64,000 bases of DNA from Raffaelea ambrosiae (GCA_002778195.1 PCDI01000002.1:3795234-3859233); one strand, 5' to 3'. Positions 31,621 through 44,906 are shown, counted from the first letter of the stretch. Program-made: numbers and translations. The notes: generated by a model not told the origin, from the sequence alone.

Positions 31621-34079
31621 CTGTGTGACGCCCGCCCGCTCGGTCGTCTTGTTGGTGGCTTGCCCGGCACACGCACGTTTTTTTTGCCCGTCGAGAGCAG
31701 ATACGAGACCCCTCCAACCTTCTGGCATGCAGTGTGACTAGTGGGATATCTCTCCAAGCTAGAGGAGGGCGCTTAGCCAGAGCTCTTGTGAGTATCTTGC
31801 ATAGCTGCCAGCCATTACGCAGTACGCTGTGGCATATCATGGTCACCATCGACGTGCATCGTCCAAGGGAAGAACAGGAAAAGCCCGGACCACAACCGGG
31901 CCAGCCCATTACTCGTAGTCATGTATCTTGCAATATAGAATGCCGTGCGGTCATAGCAGAAGGCCATTCCTGAGCTCTGTGTTGTCCCTGCAGAAGGTGG
32001 AGCGATCGACCGATCCGAGAAACGAAAAGCAAGCTCCAGAAAGAAGAAACGGCAGAAACGACAAGAAAACCCCCCGCAAAGATGGGGAGCGAGGGAGCGA
32101 GAGGGCAGCCGAGTTCACGCCGCCGACGCTGCCAAACGATTGGCATTCCACATCTCGTCTCTCTCGACAATCGCCAATTCTCTCTTTGGCCCGGGATCCT
32201 TTCGTGATCACGACACATCGTCAGGCATCCAGGCACACCAACGGCCAAAGAAGAAAGCCAGGCCTCCATTTGCCACGACCCCTTCGCCCCCAAGGTGGGT
32301 CGTCCGTGTCACTGGCCCCAAAAAAGAAAAGAAAAGAAAAATAGGTAGGCCCCGTTCTGGTTCTTTTTTAATCTATCCCACCCCACATTGGGTCGTGAAA
32401 GGAAATCAACCCCCCTGTTCATATACGTAGTATAAGACGCTTTGAGAGAGAGAATAGAGACGTGTCTCGGCGAATCGCGTCAAGCCAAGTGCTTGAAAGA
32501 CAGGCCACACACGCAAGAAGAGGAAAGGCTTGGGTCCGCTCGATTGGATCTCATTTGTTCTGCCACGCTACATACTTTGTAGTAGATTTTGAGCTTTTTT
32601 TTTTAATACTCTCCTGCCTTTTCGCATTCCGTACCCGCCCAGGCTTCCGACGATTTGCAGATACGGTGTACCACCGTAGAGTGGCCTGTCCCAATTAAAA
32701 TACACCCTCTTGTTCACGGGCGTGGGGAAGAGGAGAAGGAGATGGGAAAAAAAGTTAGCCTGCCACAGACCGCTTTGCCTGCCCCTTCTTTGGGGCTCGC
32801 AGATGCTCGCTTTTGGGCCGCTGCAGGTTGTGCCGTGACTCGGTGACTCAGTGACACAGTCCTGCTCTGTATGACACCGTTTCTATCGCCGCTACGTAAC
32901 TCCACACTCTGCACAACCCATTTGAAACGGGTGGCCTCGTTGGACAAGGAATAGAAGAGACACGAGGGACAGCAGCCAGCGAACATGCGGAGCCGGCCGC
33001 TATGGCCACTGGCGGTGTTCTCACCCTTGTTCTGAGCCGACGAACAAAAAGGAGAAGTATTACGAGCATTGCACGGTGAAGTCAGGCAACCTGCAGGAAC
33101 AGAGAAGGATCCAGTCCTGCGTTTCAGTGCGACGCCATAGTGCGTGATATGTGTGATGAGAGAGAAAAGGACTACGAGTAAAGAACATTAAAAAAAAAAA
33201 AAGCCCCCAAAAAGACACGGCGTTTGTGCATCTTGCCGTATCACCTGCACACACCAGCGAAGCAAGGTACTTTCTGTGTGTATGTGCTTTCTTTCTTGCA
33301 TCACTCCATCCAACGCTGGATCACGTTATCTCGACAAGTCTCTTTTGGGTAGGCTATTCCCTGCATGTCTGCCCCCTGCTTCTTTGGAGGCTGCCATGCT
33401 TCAACGCATAAAGTATTGTAAATTAATAGTAGGTACCCAACGAAAAGATGGAAAAATTAACGACCTAACGAGGGCACATAATATACTTAGCAGACGGACA
33501 TTATACCCTCAGAGAATATGATATATTCTTTTGCTGGTGCATACACTGTAGTGAGTTAGCACTTTGCTACATAAGAGAAGGAAGACTTCCCATAAGGCAG
33601 CAAGAGAGCGGTAGTTGCGCTCAGGCGAGTGCAGGCGACTTTTTTTCTACAAGGAGAGAAGATGCCAATAGGATGTGCTTCCATATCTTTCCAACGAGCT
33701 AGAAAATGAACAAAAGAAAAGAAAATTAGCGAACCCAGAAAGACTTTTACTGCACTGACGCAGACTCCATTTCAATAACCAAACCAAGGGGAGACAACTG
33801 GACTCCTCGGCTAGGTCGACTTGCATAAAAGAACAGAAAAAAATCACCACATCTTGTATCAAACATGCTTTCAACAATCTCTCGTGCACATGTTGCTTTG
33901 TTTACATGAATACAAATAGGGGATTGGCTATGGAGCAAGAGCCAAGCTAGCAAGAACCAAAGAATGAACGTAAAAAACATATCGATATCTTCTGAACTAA
34001 GAAAGAACTAGAAAGGCAAGGATGGGATGTGTGAGCAGGAAATGGAGGGGCGGGAAGGGTAGGATGACGGATAGTAGTA

Positions 34080-34103
34080 ATGGTGGTGGTGGTGGTGGTG
34101 GTG
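34080..34103 (+). repeat. GGT trinucleotide microsatellite
   Basis: About eight copies of TGG/GGT in the non-coding region just downstream of the PAN1 stop (on the minus strand). Confidence 0.85.
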
Positions 34104-34364
34104 GGAAACTCAGTGTAGTGGTGTGAACAAAAGCGTAATATGAAGAGGCATGTAATAACAAACTCATTCAACTCTCTTCGTCTTCTTACATAGTATTCTC
34201 TGTGCATTTCTCTCTTATTTTTCAAACAAAGTGCCCTTTCCCATCATCGGCAGTTGCCATGGGTAGCAGTGACGTTTGACAGCACTGCCGGGCCACTGCC
34301 GGGGGGACTACTACGGCCTCTGCTAAGCCACCACATAACTCGTAGAACTGCATGAACTCGTATA

Positions 34365-37300
34365 TTAATCCAATACACGGCCTGCCGTTGCTGCACCGCT
34401 CTTGTCTTTTGTCACCGTCTTCTTCAGTGTCAGGCCAGCCATGACCTCGCCTAAGAATGGAAGAGGGCCAGCGGCGGCACCTCCGCCGAGGGCAGGAGGA
34501 GGCGGCAGCCCAGCAGGTGGTGGGGGTGCACCTGGCGGAGGGGGAGCACCAGATGGCGGCGGCGGCGGCGGCGGCGGCGGCGGAGCGGATGGGGCACCAG
34601 AAGGAGCTGGCGGAGGCGGAGGAGGTGCTGCTGGGGCACCTGTGCTCGGCATAGGAGGTGGTGGCGGCGGTGGCGGCGCACCCGGAGCCTCTGAAACCGC
34701 AACGACAGGAGGAGCAGGAGGGGGCACGTGCGGCGACGTCGCGGCTGCAGGAGAAGCGCTCTTGTCGCCGGCAGCAGAGAGAGGACGAGGAGGCGCCATA
34801 CTGCCAAATAGACGGGACGCCAGCTCCGCTGCGGTCTTACCGCCGCCCGGCCGGTCGTCGTCCGAGTCTTCGTCGTCGTCGTCGTTGTCCGAACCCCACT
34901 CGTCGTCCGTGTCGGGGCGTCTGCGGGAAACGGGGCCAGTCGCCGCAACCGCCACCGGGGCGGCAGCAGCAGCAGCGACCATGGGGTTGACGGTCATGCG
35001 GTGGAAGGGGTTTGTGGACGCCACGTCCTTGGGCGCTTCCTTGGCGACCTCCCTGGACGCATCCGTAGCAGGCGTGGCAGCCGACGCGGTGCTGCTCGCC
35101 GCTGGCGAGGCACCGTCGTTGTTGGACTGGGACAGCATCCTGAAGTACGGGTTGCGGCTCTCGGCCTTTGCTTCGTCTGGAGAGCTGGCCGCATCGCCGT
35201 TCGCAGCCGGGAGTGTCGGCACCGGAGGCGCCCCCGACGCAGGCTTAGCAATATCGACCTCGCTCCTAGCAATTGTCGGCGTCGACTCCTCGGGCGTGAT
35301 AAATCCGGAGTCATCGTCGTCGGACGAGTCCTCCTCGTTCATGGCCTCGAGCTGGCGCTTGAGCTCTTCCTCGCGCTTCTTTGCCGCCTCGATTTCGGCC
35401 CGCCGCGCTGCCAGCTTGGCCTCCTTCTCTCTGGCCTCGGCCAGCGCCGCCTTCTTCTTCTTCTTCTCCTCTTCCTTGCGCAGCTTGCCCAATCTGACCT
35501 GCTCTTCGAGCTCCTTCAGACGAGCAGCGGCAGTCGAAAGTTCATCTTCTTCTGCCTTGGCGGAATGTCTGTCATCTCGTTAGCAATCAAAACGACCCGT
35601 ACATCACAAGATAGCCATCGGTGTAGCCGATATAAAGTGAACTTACTCCATCTCCCGCGTTGCGAGCTGCTGCTGTTCGTGCTCCTTGGCCACACGGTGT
35701 TCCTCTTCGACCTTGGCTGCGGCTTTCCGGACGGGTGGCGGCGGAGGCCGCTTGTTTTCAGCTGGTGCGGGAGGAGCCGGGGGTGTTGGCTTGGGCGCTG
35801 CAGCTGCCGGCGCAGCAGATGCCGGCGCCGGAGGTGGCACACCCTGTTCCTCGGCCAATCGTGCCTTACGCTCGGCATCCCGGCGGGCGGTCTCCTCATC
35901 CGCAAGACGTGCCTTCTCGGCACGCTCAGACCGTTCGCGCTCAGCCCTCTGACCGGCAGACTCGCCGCGCCGGTTGATGCCGATAGCAGCCAGCCGCTCT
36001 TGCATGCGCTGTGCGGCCTGCTCCTTGATATAGGCGGCTCGCTCTTCTGGGGTCCTATACGCCGCATACGAGCCTCCGCCAGAGTTGGCGCTGGCCGGTG
36101 CCGTGGGTGTGGCCGTGCGGGTGCTCGAGGCCGGACTGCTGAGACGAGCAGCAGGCCGACTGTCCGACACGCTGGACTCGAACGAAGCCGCGTGGTCCTC
36201 GCTGCGCCTGTCCTGAGCACGGATACGGTTGGCGCGGCTGGAGCGTTGCAGATCAAAGATGAAGTCGCGGACCTCGTCTTCCACGCCCAAAGCGTCTTCC
36301 CAACGGCGCCGCTCATGCTCGGTAGAGGAAGACTCGCCAGTGTCCTTGAGGCTGCTCTCGATGCCTGCAGAGAAGTCGCGCACACTGTCTTCGACGTCCT
36401 TGACCATGCGCTCGTTGGTTTCCTTCTCGTTGCGAACCTTGATGCTCTCCTCTTCCAGGCGCCGCGCAGCATCGCCCTCATTCGCAATTTCGACTTTTTC
36501 TCCTCTCAGAGCCGCCGTGCGCTGGCGCATCATAGCCTTGGCTCGGGCTTTCACCCGGTCAGATTCAGTCACTGCACCGCCCGGACCGGTACCAACGATG
36601 GGCTCGGTGCTGCCGCCGTGAGCCTTGGCGTCCTTGATGCGGAACAGCTCCAGCCTCGCATCAGCAATCTCCTTCTCAGTCTTCCGGACCTGGGATGCGA
36701 GGGATGGGATCTTGTCAGTGAGAGTCTGGAGCTGGCGCTTGAGGGCGCGTCTCTCGGCCTCGGAATCGTGGCTGCCACCGACAATCGGGGCGTTGGGGTT
36801 GCTGTCGATGTCCTCTTGCACGCGGCGGATACGGCGGTACAGCTCGTCGGCCTCACGCCGATCCTTTCGGTCCAGAATCTCGTCCTCCTCTGCGTTCTTT
36901 TCATCGCTAAAGTCCAGAGCGTCAAGCACAACCTGCTTCTCTCGCACTTTCTTCTTCAGTTGATCCAGAGTCAAATCATCATTGGATGCCACGGACGACG
37001 GCGACTCAGGCCGGGGAGAGTCGGGACCTCCAACCCGGCGGCGGGCGCTGGAACGGTAGCCAATGTTGTCGTCGTCGTTTTTGAACACCGTGCCGTCCTT
37101 TCGGTTGTTAGCAAACGCGCCGCCCGAAGCACGGAACGAATGGCTCTTCAGGTAGCTGACGCCGGTCTTCTGGGGGAGCAGAGCGGCACCCGAGTTCTTG
37201 CGCAAGTCAGATTCCTGGTTGACAAGCTCTTTGAGCGTACTGAGAGACTCCGAGAAGTTTCTTGTCGATGGCGGGACCAGCTCGGGCGGCAGGCGGGCGG

Positions 37301-39068
37301 GAACCGGGTAGCCGTTCAGCTTGCGGTAGATCAAGTGCATGGCGACAGCAAATTCATCCATGTTGAGGCGACCCTTGTTTCCGTGGTCGGCAAGAGTCCA
37401 AACACGCTCCAGATCGGGCTTTTCCAGGCCACTCTGGCCAAAGACTTCAATGGCCTGGCTGCCAGCAATGTACCCCTTGTTCATTCCGTCCCATGCACGG
37501 AAAATGCTATCGTAGGTGGTCTTCTCGCCCTTGGTGATGGCCCACGGAATTTGGGCATTGCCCTGAAGGCCGGCCGTGGTGAAGTTGCTAGTCTGATCAC
37601 GGCCCGTCTGCGGCATCATCCGAGCCTGCAGCAAGTCAATATTCGGCAGGCCAGATGAGGGCGTGTTGACAAGACCCCACTCGCCAGGACGGCCAGTGGG
37701 CTGGGCATTCAGAGGCGCTACCATGCCACCTGCGGAACCAAAGCCGGTGGGCATGGGCGGCATGGGCGGCATGGGCGGGCGCGGGCCACCGTAGCCGGTC
37801 GCTTGCGGATTCTGCTGCAGACCAGGGAATCCGGTCTGCTGAGGCTGCAGTCCGGTAGGCTGGCTGAGGAAGGCGGGCTGCTGCTGCTGCTGGCCGGGGT
37901 AGCCTGTCATCGTAGCCTGGAGGATCTGCGAGTTCGACGGCTGGGGCTGCGGGTGTTGGATTGTCGGCGGGGTGGCCGTGCTCTGTCGCATAGTGAAATC
38001 GGGGGTGTTGGTGGAAGGCTGGCTGGCCCCTTCCTCTGCAATGCTGAAGTTGATGATATCAACCATGCTGGACACCTCGTTCTTAATGGTTTCTGGAAGG
38101 ACCGCAGGAAGCGATTTGCCAGTGAGCTTCAGGTTGCAAAGATACATGGCCAGGGCGAACTCGGGGAAATGGAGCTGGCCCGAACGCGTTGTGTCTGCCA
38201 ACATCCTGTACGTGAACAGTTAGTTCTTGAGTCTTGGCAACGCCCAGGAGAACCATGGCTCATCGTTGTGTTTGCATCCCCAGTGCGCAGACATCTCTGC
38301 ATGTTTTTCTTCCATCCCATGTACGTACCAAATGTTCGACAGTGATTCGCCGTCCAGGCGCGACCGCAGCAACAGGTCCCGGGCCTTGTCGCCCGACATC
38401 GTGGTCGAGTTCTCCCCCACCGCCGACTTGAACAGCGTCTCAAACTTCGCCTGGTCTTGTGCGGTGATGAACGTCAGGCGGATGTTAGGGATCTTGTTGG
38501 ACTTGCGGGGTGGCTGCGCCGGCTGCGCGGCAGCGGCGCCACCAGTATTGAACGAGGCCGCCATCTCCTGGAAGCCTGTCGGCTGCGGCTTTACCGGCGC
38601 CGCGGCTGGTGCGAGGGACTGAGGCTGTGGTTGGGTGGTCGGCAGCTGCGTCGGAGCGGAGGCGAATGGGCTCGATGCCTGTTGAGGCAGAGACAGCGAT
38701 GGTTGCTGATGCTGCTGCTGCTGAAACTGGGAGGGGATTGCAGGCACAGCCGGAATGCTCGACTGGAAGCCCGGCTGCGACAGACCTTGGCCGGGATAGC
38801 CCGTGTACTGGGTCTGCAGCTGGCCAGGGACGCCCGGAGCACCCGGCATGCCCGTCGCCTGGGGCTGCAGACCGCCTGGGTAGCCTGTGTATTGAGACTG
38901 GATCGGGGGGGGCTGGCCGAAGCCGGTCGGCTGCGGCGCAAACGGACTCGGCTGCTGCTGCTGGGGCTGCTGTTGTTGCTGGCCGAAGGGGCTGCCCCCA
39001 TACTGAGGCTGCTGACCCGGGCGAAGGCTGCTGCCTCCGCCGAGGAATGAGTTTGAGTTTGAATACAT
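34365..39068 (-). CDS. PAN1: Actin cytoskeleton-regulatory complex protein PAN1
   Basis: Exons 39068-38329, 38205-35647 and 35568-34365 give 1500 residues. Pan1 is the Eps15-like scaffold that activates Arp2/3 at endocytic actin patches with End3 and Sla1. Seen in order: a Gln/Pro-rich N-terminus with repeated [L/I]xxQxTG motifs (LQPQATG, LQTQYTG, IQSQYTG), EH domain 1 (about 190-285, spanning intron 1: SNIW-MLADTTRSGQLHFPEF), a second QxTG-rich linker (LQPQQTG, LNAQPTG), EH domain 2 (about 467-560, with DHGNKGRLNMDEF), a long charged coiled coil (about 640-1150), an acidic segment (EEDSSDDDDSG), a poly-proline tract near the C-terminus and a WH2-like LTLKKT motif that can bind actin. LxxQxTG is the known Ark1/Prk1 kinase site, so phosphorylation control is likely. 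Intron phases fit cleanly. Confidence 0.95.
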
Positions 39069-40193
39069 GGCGCACGAATTGGCTGCGCTGACTGGCCGTT
39101 GCAGCCAAACGAGATGGGCGTGCGAAGCAGGGTAGTGATCTGGCGCAGAGATCAAAGCACAGCTGAGGAGCCCGAAGGACAGGGAAAAACGGAAACAAAC
39201 AGGAAAACAAGGCTGCGAGCAGAGACGCAGATAAAACACCAACAGGACAAGGGGCCACGAAAGCTCCTGGATGAACCACAGAGCCCAATGGACACGGGCG
39301 ATCGTGGACGCGAGCAAGCAGCGGGCGGGCACTGCGAACCGAGCAAACGAACAAGCAAAAGAGAGAGAAAGACGTGGAAAAACAAAAAGGCGGAGGTGCC
39401 GTGCGCGCCGGCGATGCGAGGGTGGGCAAAAGGAAAGGACTGGGTTGAAATGGATGACGAAGCTACAAAAGTTGGGGCTGGCTGGTTGGCTGGTGCCAAT
39501 TTTGGGTTTGTGGTCAAGTCAGCCAGCAGGCAGATAGAATGGGAAGGTTGGGACATCCACCGGCTAGGTATGGAGCTGCCTGTGGCTGGGAAGTTGCCAG
39601 ACCCACAGCCTGTTAAAAAATGGCGCCTAACTTCAGGACATAAGCCCCTCCAAATCTGTAGCACTTGTGAGACGCGCACACACACTCGCCACACTGTGCA
39701 CAGCCACACACAGCAAGACTACGTACATACTATAATATAGAAAGTCGACACAGCTCGGTCTTGTCTGTGAAAATACGATCACTAACTTAACTACCGAGAA
39801 GATAGTTTTCAGTTCTCCCATTAGAGTAAAAAAACAACTCTATAAGATCTCGGCTCGTCGCTTTTTGGTATTTGATCAACCTTTTGAGTAAACTTTTTCT
39901 GGCCCAATAAAAATGATTTGTTGTGACGGCCGAACATGCCACAGTACAAACTCCCTGAAATCACCATATTGCACAACAATAATTGGAAGAAATTAGGCAC
40001 ATCCCCTCTTTCCTCCAAACACAGAGCCCACTGCCCTCCCTTCTTTCTCTATATTCGTCACAGAACGTACAACGACCTGCGGAACAGCCCTCGTGGCCAT
40101 AATGCCCGGAATCCCGACCAAGGGCTTCACCGTTTCCGGGCCGTCCTGGCCACGCATGACCTGGCTCGTATGAAGCTAGCGACTGCTAACCGC
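39069..40193. other. Intergenic region upstream of PAN1
   Basis: About 1.1 kb containing the PAN1 promoter/leader on the minus strand and the 3' flank of the C9-methyltransferase gene. No gene is supported. A CA-rich stretch lies around 39660-39715. Confidence 0.4.
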
Positions 40194-42237
40194 CTAGTGG
40201 CTCACAGTCGGGAATTTGGCCGCCTCGCTCTTAGCCCAGGCGTTGAAGTTCACACGGGCCGAGCGAAGAGCACCCGCAAGACCGAACTGAGTCGGTACGC
40301 CGTCGATGCGGTGGGTCGAGTTGATGTTCTTGACCAGCACAATCTGGAAGCAGGTAGCGGTACCCTGGCGGGAAGCAATGACGGAGTAGGCCAAGAAGTA
40401 TGCCCAGATCTGAGATTGTTAGTGGCCGATGGAAAGACAAGAGACGACGAAGAAAAAAATACGTAGAGAAAAAAGAAAAGGAAAAGAAAGGGAAAACAAA
40501 AACATACCCGGAACCATCTCGTGCCGTACTTGGCCTCCACATTTTCACGGTTGGCCAGCCAGTTACGGTACCAGCGCCAGAGAGTGGCGGAATAGTGCAC
40601 ACCGATGGTGTCGACACCCTTGATCTCGAAGCCCGCACCCTCGACCTTGTCGATCACCCAGCCCAGCGGCGTTGAGGCGTCTGCACCTGGGAAAACGTAC
40701 TTGTTCATGAACAGACCCCAGATGAAGTCCTCAAACTGCCAGTACTTGCGGAGACCGGCATACTGCAGGAAGAAGACACCATCGTCGTCCAGCATGTCGC
40801 GAATTTGCTCGATAAAGCCCGAAAAGTGGCGGACACCGACGTGCTCAGACATCTCCAGGGCGGTGATCTTGTTGTACTTGCCCGCGGGGACGGGAATGTC
40901 GCGGTAGTCCGCGCACACGATATTGCTCTGCTCCTCAGGGATACCAGCCTGGCGGAGGGCGTTGTTGCCCCAGGCGGTCTGGTTGCGTGCCAGCGTGACA
41001 CCGGTGACATTGGCGCCGTAGTTGACGCTGGCAAAGCGAGCCAGCGTGCCCCAGCCGCAGCCAATGTCCAGCATGCGGTCGCCCTTCTGCAGGCCGATCT
41101 TCTCGCAGACAATGGCCATCTTGTTATCCTGCAGCTGCTCGAGCGTCTCCTCGCGGTTGACATCGCTGATGACGCCTGACGTGTAGACCATGCGCGGGCC
41201 GAGGAACCAGCCGTAGAAGTCATCGCCGCGGTCGTAGTGGTCACGAACCTGTTCCTCGTCTGTTTGGTTTAATTAGCATACATGTGCTGAAGAACCGACA
41301 GAACTGAACGCTAAAGGAGTCCGTATATGTTGTCGTTTGTGTGTGTTCGACTTACCCTGAGTCTTGGTGTGCATAATGGCCTCCGGCAGGAATGTGAACA
41401 AGAAGAACTTGAGCACACTCCACGTGAGCTTGAAGGTGGCCCAGTCGTGGCGGTACTCCATGACATCGAGGACGTCGCCGTTGAACTCGACCTCGCCATC
41501 GAAGTACATCTCATGGAAAGTCTCCATGGGGATCTTGCTCTTGCCGCGGTACTTGGCCTGGTCGGCAGGTTTCTTGAAGGTCAGGTAGTGCTCGACGGGA
41601 CGGCCAGGCAGGCGGGCCTTCTCGTTGGCGCGAGAACTCAGTGTAGAGATGGCCATCCAGTAGAGCACCAGTAGGGGCACGGTGGTGAAGATGCCGAAGA
41701 AGACCGCGACCTTCCATCCGAAGCCCAAGTTCCATGCCAGGTAGGTAGGGGTGCCGATCAGGATAGAGAGGATCAACGGGTACGAGAAGCTCTCATTGTT
41801 CGCGCCGTCGGCAGGCAAGGGAGCATTGTGGATGGTCGGGCTCTAGAGAGGAGGAGGAGGAGGAGGAAGTTTGTCAGTTTGCTGTCGAGCTTGAAGGGAG
41901 CTGGGAAGCTAGGAAGGTGGCAAAAGAGCCAGACAGGAATGGACATCCAAGGATGCCGAGAACGAGCAGAAGTAGCTAGGGGCAGCACCATCAACGGCAG
42001 AGCTGGAGAGCCACAGTGTCGAAGCTTCTCACAATACCCAAAAACGGCCAGTGGCCCGGCAAGGAGATACAGGAACAAGAATAGGGGTGCAGTCTAGGAA
42101 GCATCGTCACATCTCCAACGTCTCCAACAACAACATACCGTCGTGGTGCGGACACCACAGTCCTCGACCTTGGTCGGCAACGCCGCCTTGGGCGTCTCGA
42201 CGAACTCGAATTCCGACTCGCTGCCGTTCTTAGACAT
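40194..42237 (-). CDS. Sphingolipid C9-methyltransferase
   Basis: Exons 42237-42139, 41842-41356, 41259-40508 and 40409-40194 give 517 residues, standard for the family. The enzyme adds the C9 methyl branch to the sphingoid base of fungal glucosylceramide, using SAM, at the ER membrane. Seen: two membrane segments at about 50-100 (SYPLILSILIGTPTYLAWNL, then VAVFFGIFTTVPLLVLYW), the cyclopropane-synthase-like methyltransferase domain with SAM motif I MLDIGCGWGTLARF at about 257-270, and conserved EEQVRDHYDRGDDFYGWFLG and YTSGVISD segments. The C-terminal exon, beginning IWAYFLAYSVIAS, encodes the conserved tail. All intron phases close (0, 1, 0) with CTAAC/CTAAT branch sites. Fungal homologues (Candida MTS1, Fusarium MT2) influence membrane polarity, growth and virulence. 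Confidence 0.95.
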
Positions 42238-43015
42238 GCTGGGCGAGGTTCCTCCTGCAATTGGGGTGGACAATTGAAGGCAATGGAGTTGTGCGAATCT
42301 TGCTTGTTGGGAGGGAAGCAGAATTCGCAGGAGGGGCGGAAGAGAAGGGAAGGGGGGAGAAGTGGCCTACATAGAGAGTACAGGTGTACAGTTGTTCAGA
42401 CCGCTTCCAACTAGCAGATTAAGAAAAAAAATATTAATGAAAATCCAGGCAACAGGAAAGGACGACCCAGGGACCACTGCCAGAGCTTGCCAAAAAGGGC
42501 TACCGTAGGTCCCCTTCTTTCTCCTGCGGGACAAGGGGAAAAAAAGTCGTTGAGCACCAAGCACACCACTGAACTGCGGTGTGCGGAAAGGAAGATTGGA
42601 CCAAAGACGTCTTGGCAGCAGGCCCCCACCAAATGGAAGACCCCACTCTTCAACCGTCTTGCTGTCTCCAACGACACGAGGGCACAGAGACCCGAAGCCA
42701 CCCCCCCCCCCTTTTTTTTACGGCAACTGCAAAATCAAACAGTAACATCCTGCATGTGAAATCACTGTGGATGACATGGCCAGGAGGCAGCGCCTCTTGA
42801 GAACACATATTCTATTCCATCCCCAGCCGCCGGGTCTAGCGTTAGCTCTAGCTCTAAGGTTTACAAGTCCGTCGCTGCATGTCCCTGGTCGTGTCCCTGG
42901 TTGGTGTCTTATCTCGTCTTCCGCCAGTCCGACTTTGTCCAGTCGACCTTCGTCTTGGCCAACACCGTCTTGTCTAACTTCTCGGGGCCATCCAACAATC
43001 GGCTTACGCTATCTA
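42238..43015. other. Spacer upstream of the C9-methyltransferase gene
   Basis: A 0.78 kb stretch holding the methyltransferase promoter (minus strand) and the alpha-glucosidase 3' flank. No gene is seen. It includes a C run followed by a T run at about 42701-42719. Confidence 0.4.
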
Positions 43016-44906
43016 TTATCCCTGGATTGCCAGGTAAAGACGGCCCTCCCACGGCCGCAGCTTGCGTTGCGGCTTGCCGTTTGTTGCGGCCTCTGTCTTG
43101 TCCACCGATGCGGCATCCTCGTAGTTGCCCACCGTGAACACCAATTGGGCGGCTCCGTCGTCGGCGCCTGGTAGGTCGACTAGCTGGTCCTGACCCGTGA
43201 AGTTGAGGGCGACCACAGCGGCATCTTTGCTGTCCTCGTCCTCGCCCGTCTTGATGTACACAAACGTGTTCTCGTTGTCGCGGTCAAAGAGCCGGAAGTG
43301 GCCGTACACAAAGAGGTCGGCATGCTTTTTGCGCAGCTTGAGCATGTCCTTCCAAAAGCTCAGCACCGAATCCGGCTCGCGCTGCTGCTTAGCCACGTTG
43401 ATCTCCGGATACAGGTCGTGGGCGCGCATCCAGCCGCCCTCTGGCCGGTCCGTGAAGCCGGCCGAGCCATTGCTGTCGTCCCACTGCATGGGGATGCGCG
43501 CGTTGTCGCGGCCGAGCATCTGGATGCTGCGCCGGATGTAGTCGATCTCGGCCTGCACATCCTCGGGCGAAGACATTGTCCGCTCGGCAACCTTTCTCGC
43601 CGCGCGGAAGAAGTTGACCGTCTCAATGTCCTTGTACTCCTCGATCGGCCACTCGGGCGGCACGTTGATCATGCCGATCTCCTGGCCCTGGTAGATGAAC
43701 AGCGTGCCTGTCATGCCCGACAGCATCATGGCCAGCAGCTTGGCCGAATGCACCCGGTGCTCTGGCGCGTCCGACGCGTACCGCGACACGGACCGGCCCT
43801 GGTCGTGATTCTCGCAAAACGCCGTCGTCCAGCCGTCGTTGCCCTCAATAAACCGCTGCCACTTCTCCACTGTCGCCTTGAGCTGCGTCAGCTTCCACGG
43901 CTGCAGCCGGTACTTGTCGCTCGGGCCCTGTCCAATGTCCACAATATCGAACTGGAACACCATGCTGAGCTGCTTGTCGTTGAATCCGACGTACTGCAGC
44001 ACGTGGGATGGATCTGGCGTGTGCGGCAGCTCGCCCACCGTCATGGTGTCGTAGTTGCTGAGCACCTTTTGGTTGATCTCGCGCAGAAACTCGTGCATGC
44101 GCGGCCCGTTGGCATATTCGGACCAGCCTGGCTGCTCGTACACTTTCGGGTTGACAATGGGTGCATCACGGTACTCCTGCCGCTTGCTGTACATGTTCAC
44201 GCAGTCAACGCGAAAGCCGTCAACACCCTTGTCCAGCCAGAACTTCATCGAACTGTCGTAGATCGCTTTTCGGGCCTCTTCATTCTCCCAATTCAAGTCT
44301 GGCATCCTACACATAAATTTGTTAGATACGCAGTTCAACCCCCCCACCCTTCTCGAAGCATGAAGACGAGGCTGCTTACTCCTTTGCAAACAGGTGTAGG
44401 TAGTACTCCTGTGTGTGCTCGTCCCATTCCCAAGTGCCGCCGCTGAAGTAGCTCCGCCAGTTGGTCGGTGGCAGGCGGGTCCCGTCCTCGGCATACCGTG
44501 CCGGCTTCCAGATATACCAGTCTCTTTTCGGGTTGTCTTTGGAAGACCGGGACTCCTTAAACCATGCGTGTTCTGCAGACGTGTGGTTGATGACCAAATC
44601 GAGGATGATCTTCATGCCGCGCTCGTGGCACGCGTTGATGAGCGCCTCCATGTCCTCCAGGGTGCCAAAGCCAGAATGCACATTCTCGTAGTTGGAGATG
44701 TCGTAGCCCATGTCCACCTGTGGACTTTCAAACATAGGAGATACCCACACAATGTCGACGCCGAGATCCTTCAGGTAGTCCACCTTACTGAGGATGCCCG
44801 GGATGTCGCCCAGACCATCGCCATTGGAATCTTTGAAGCTGGCCGGGTATACTTGGTACGTTGTGCCCTCCTTCCACCACGCCCGTTGGGATTTGGACGA
44901 CCCCAT
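43016..44906 (-). CDS. GH13 alpha-glucosidase (maltase/isomaltase type)
   Basis: Exons 44906-44380 and 44306-43016 give 605 residues. Intracellular GH13_40-type alpha-glucosidases hydrolyse maltose, isomaltose or sucrose. Seen: an N-terminal WWKEGTTYQVYPASFKDSNG, DIVWVSPMF, region I DLVINHTS, the intron-spanning FAKE-MPDLNWE, region II GFRVDCVNMYSK (nucleophile Asp210), the acid/base Glu268 in TVGELPHTPD, and region IV FCENHDQGRS (Asp344). All three catalytic residues are present. The residue after the nucleophile is Cys211; in yeast enzymes this position is Thr in maltases and Val in isomaltase and steers linkage preference, so specificity cannot be assigned. The start at 44906 (MGSSKSQRAWW) fits family length. 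The frame stays open to an ATG at 45038, which would add a hydrophobic segment. No transporter or regulator gene adjoins it. Confidence 0.92.

Larger units (their letters stand above)
28435..34364. other. Gene-free 5.9 kb spacer between forkhead and PAN1
   Basis: The largest gap in the window. The first 1-2 kb is purine-rich on the plus strand, as expected for a CT-rich leader of the minus-strand forkhead gene, with TATATATA near 29285-29294. The rest (about 30.6-34.3 kb) has only short frames without coding bias, several poly-A runs (30390, 30705, 31206, 33190), a GT-repeat at 31589-31620 and a GGT repeat at 34080-34103. No tRNA, rRNA or transposon was identified. Confidence 0.4.

Noticed and set aside
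35001..37658. 885-codon plus-strand frame overlapping PAN1
   Set aside because: Antisense shadow of the PAN1 coiled-coil and linker region; no domain recognised and PAN1 on the minus strand explains the sequence.
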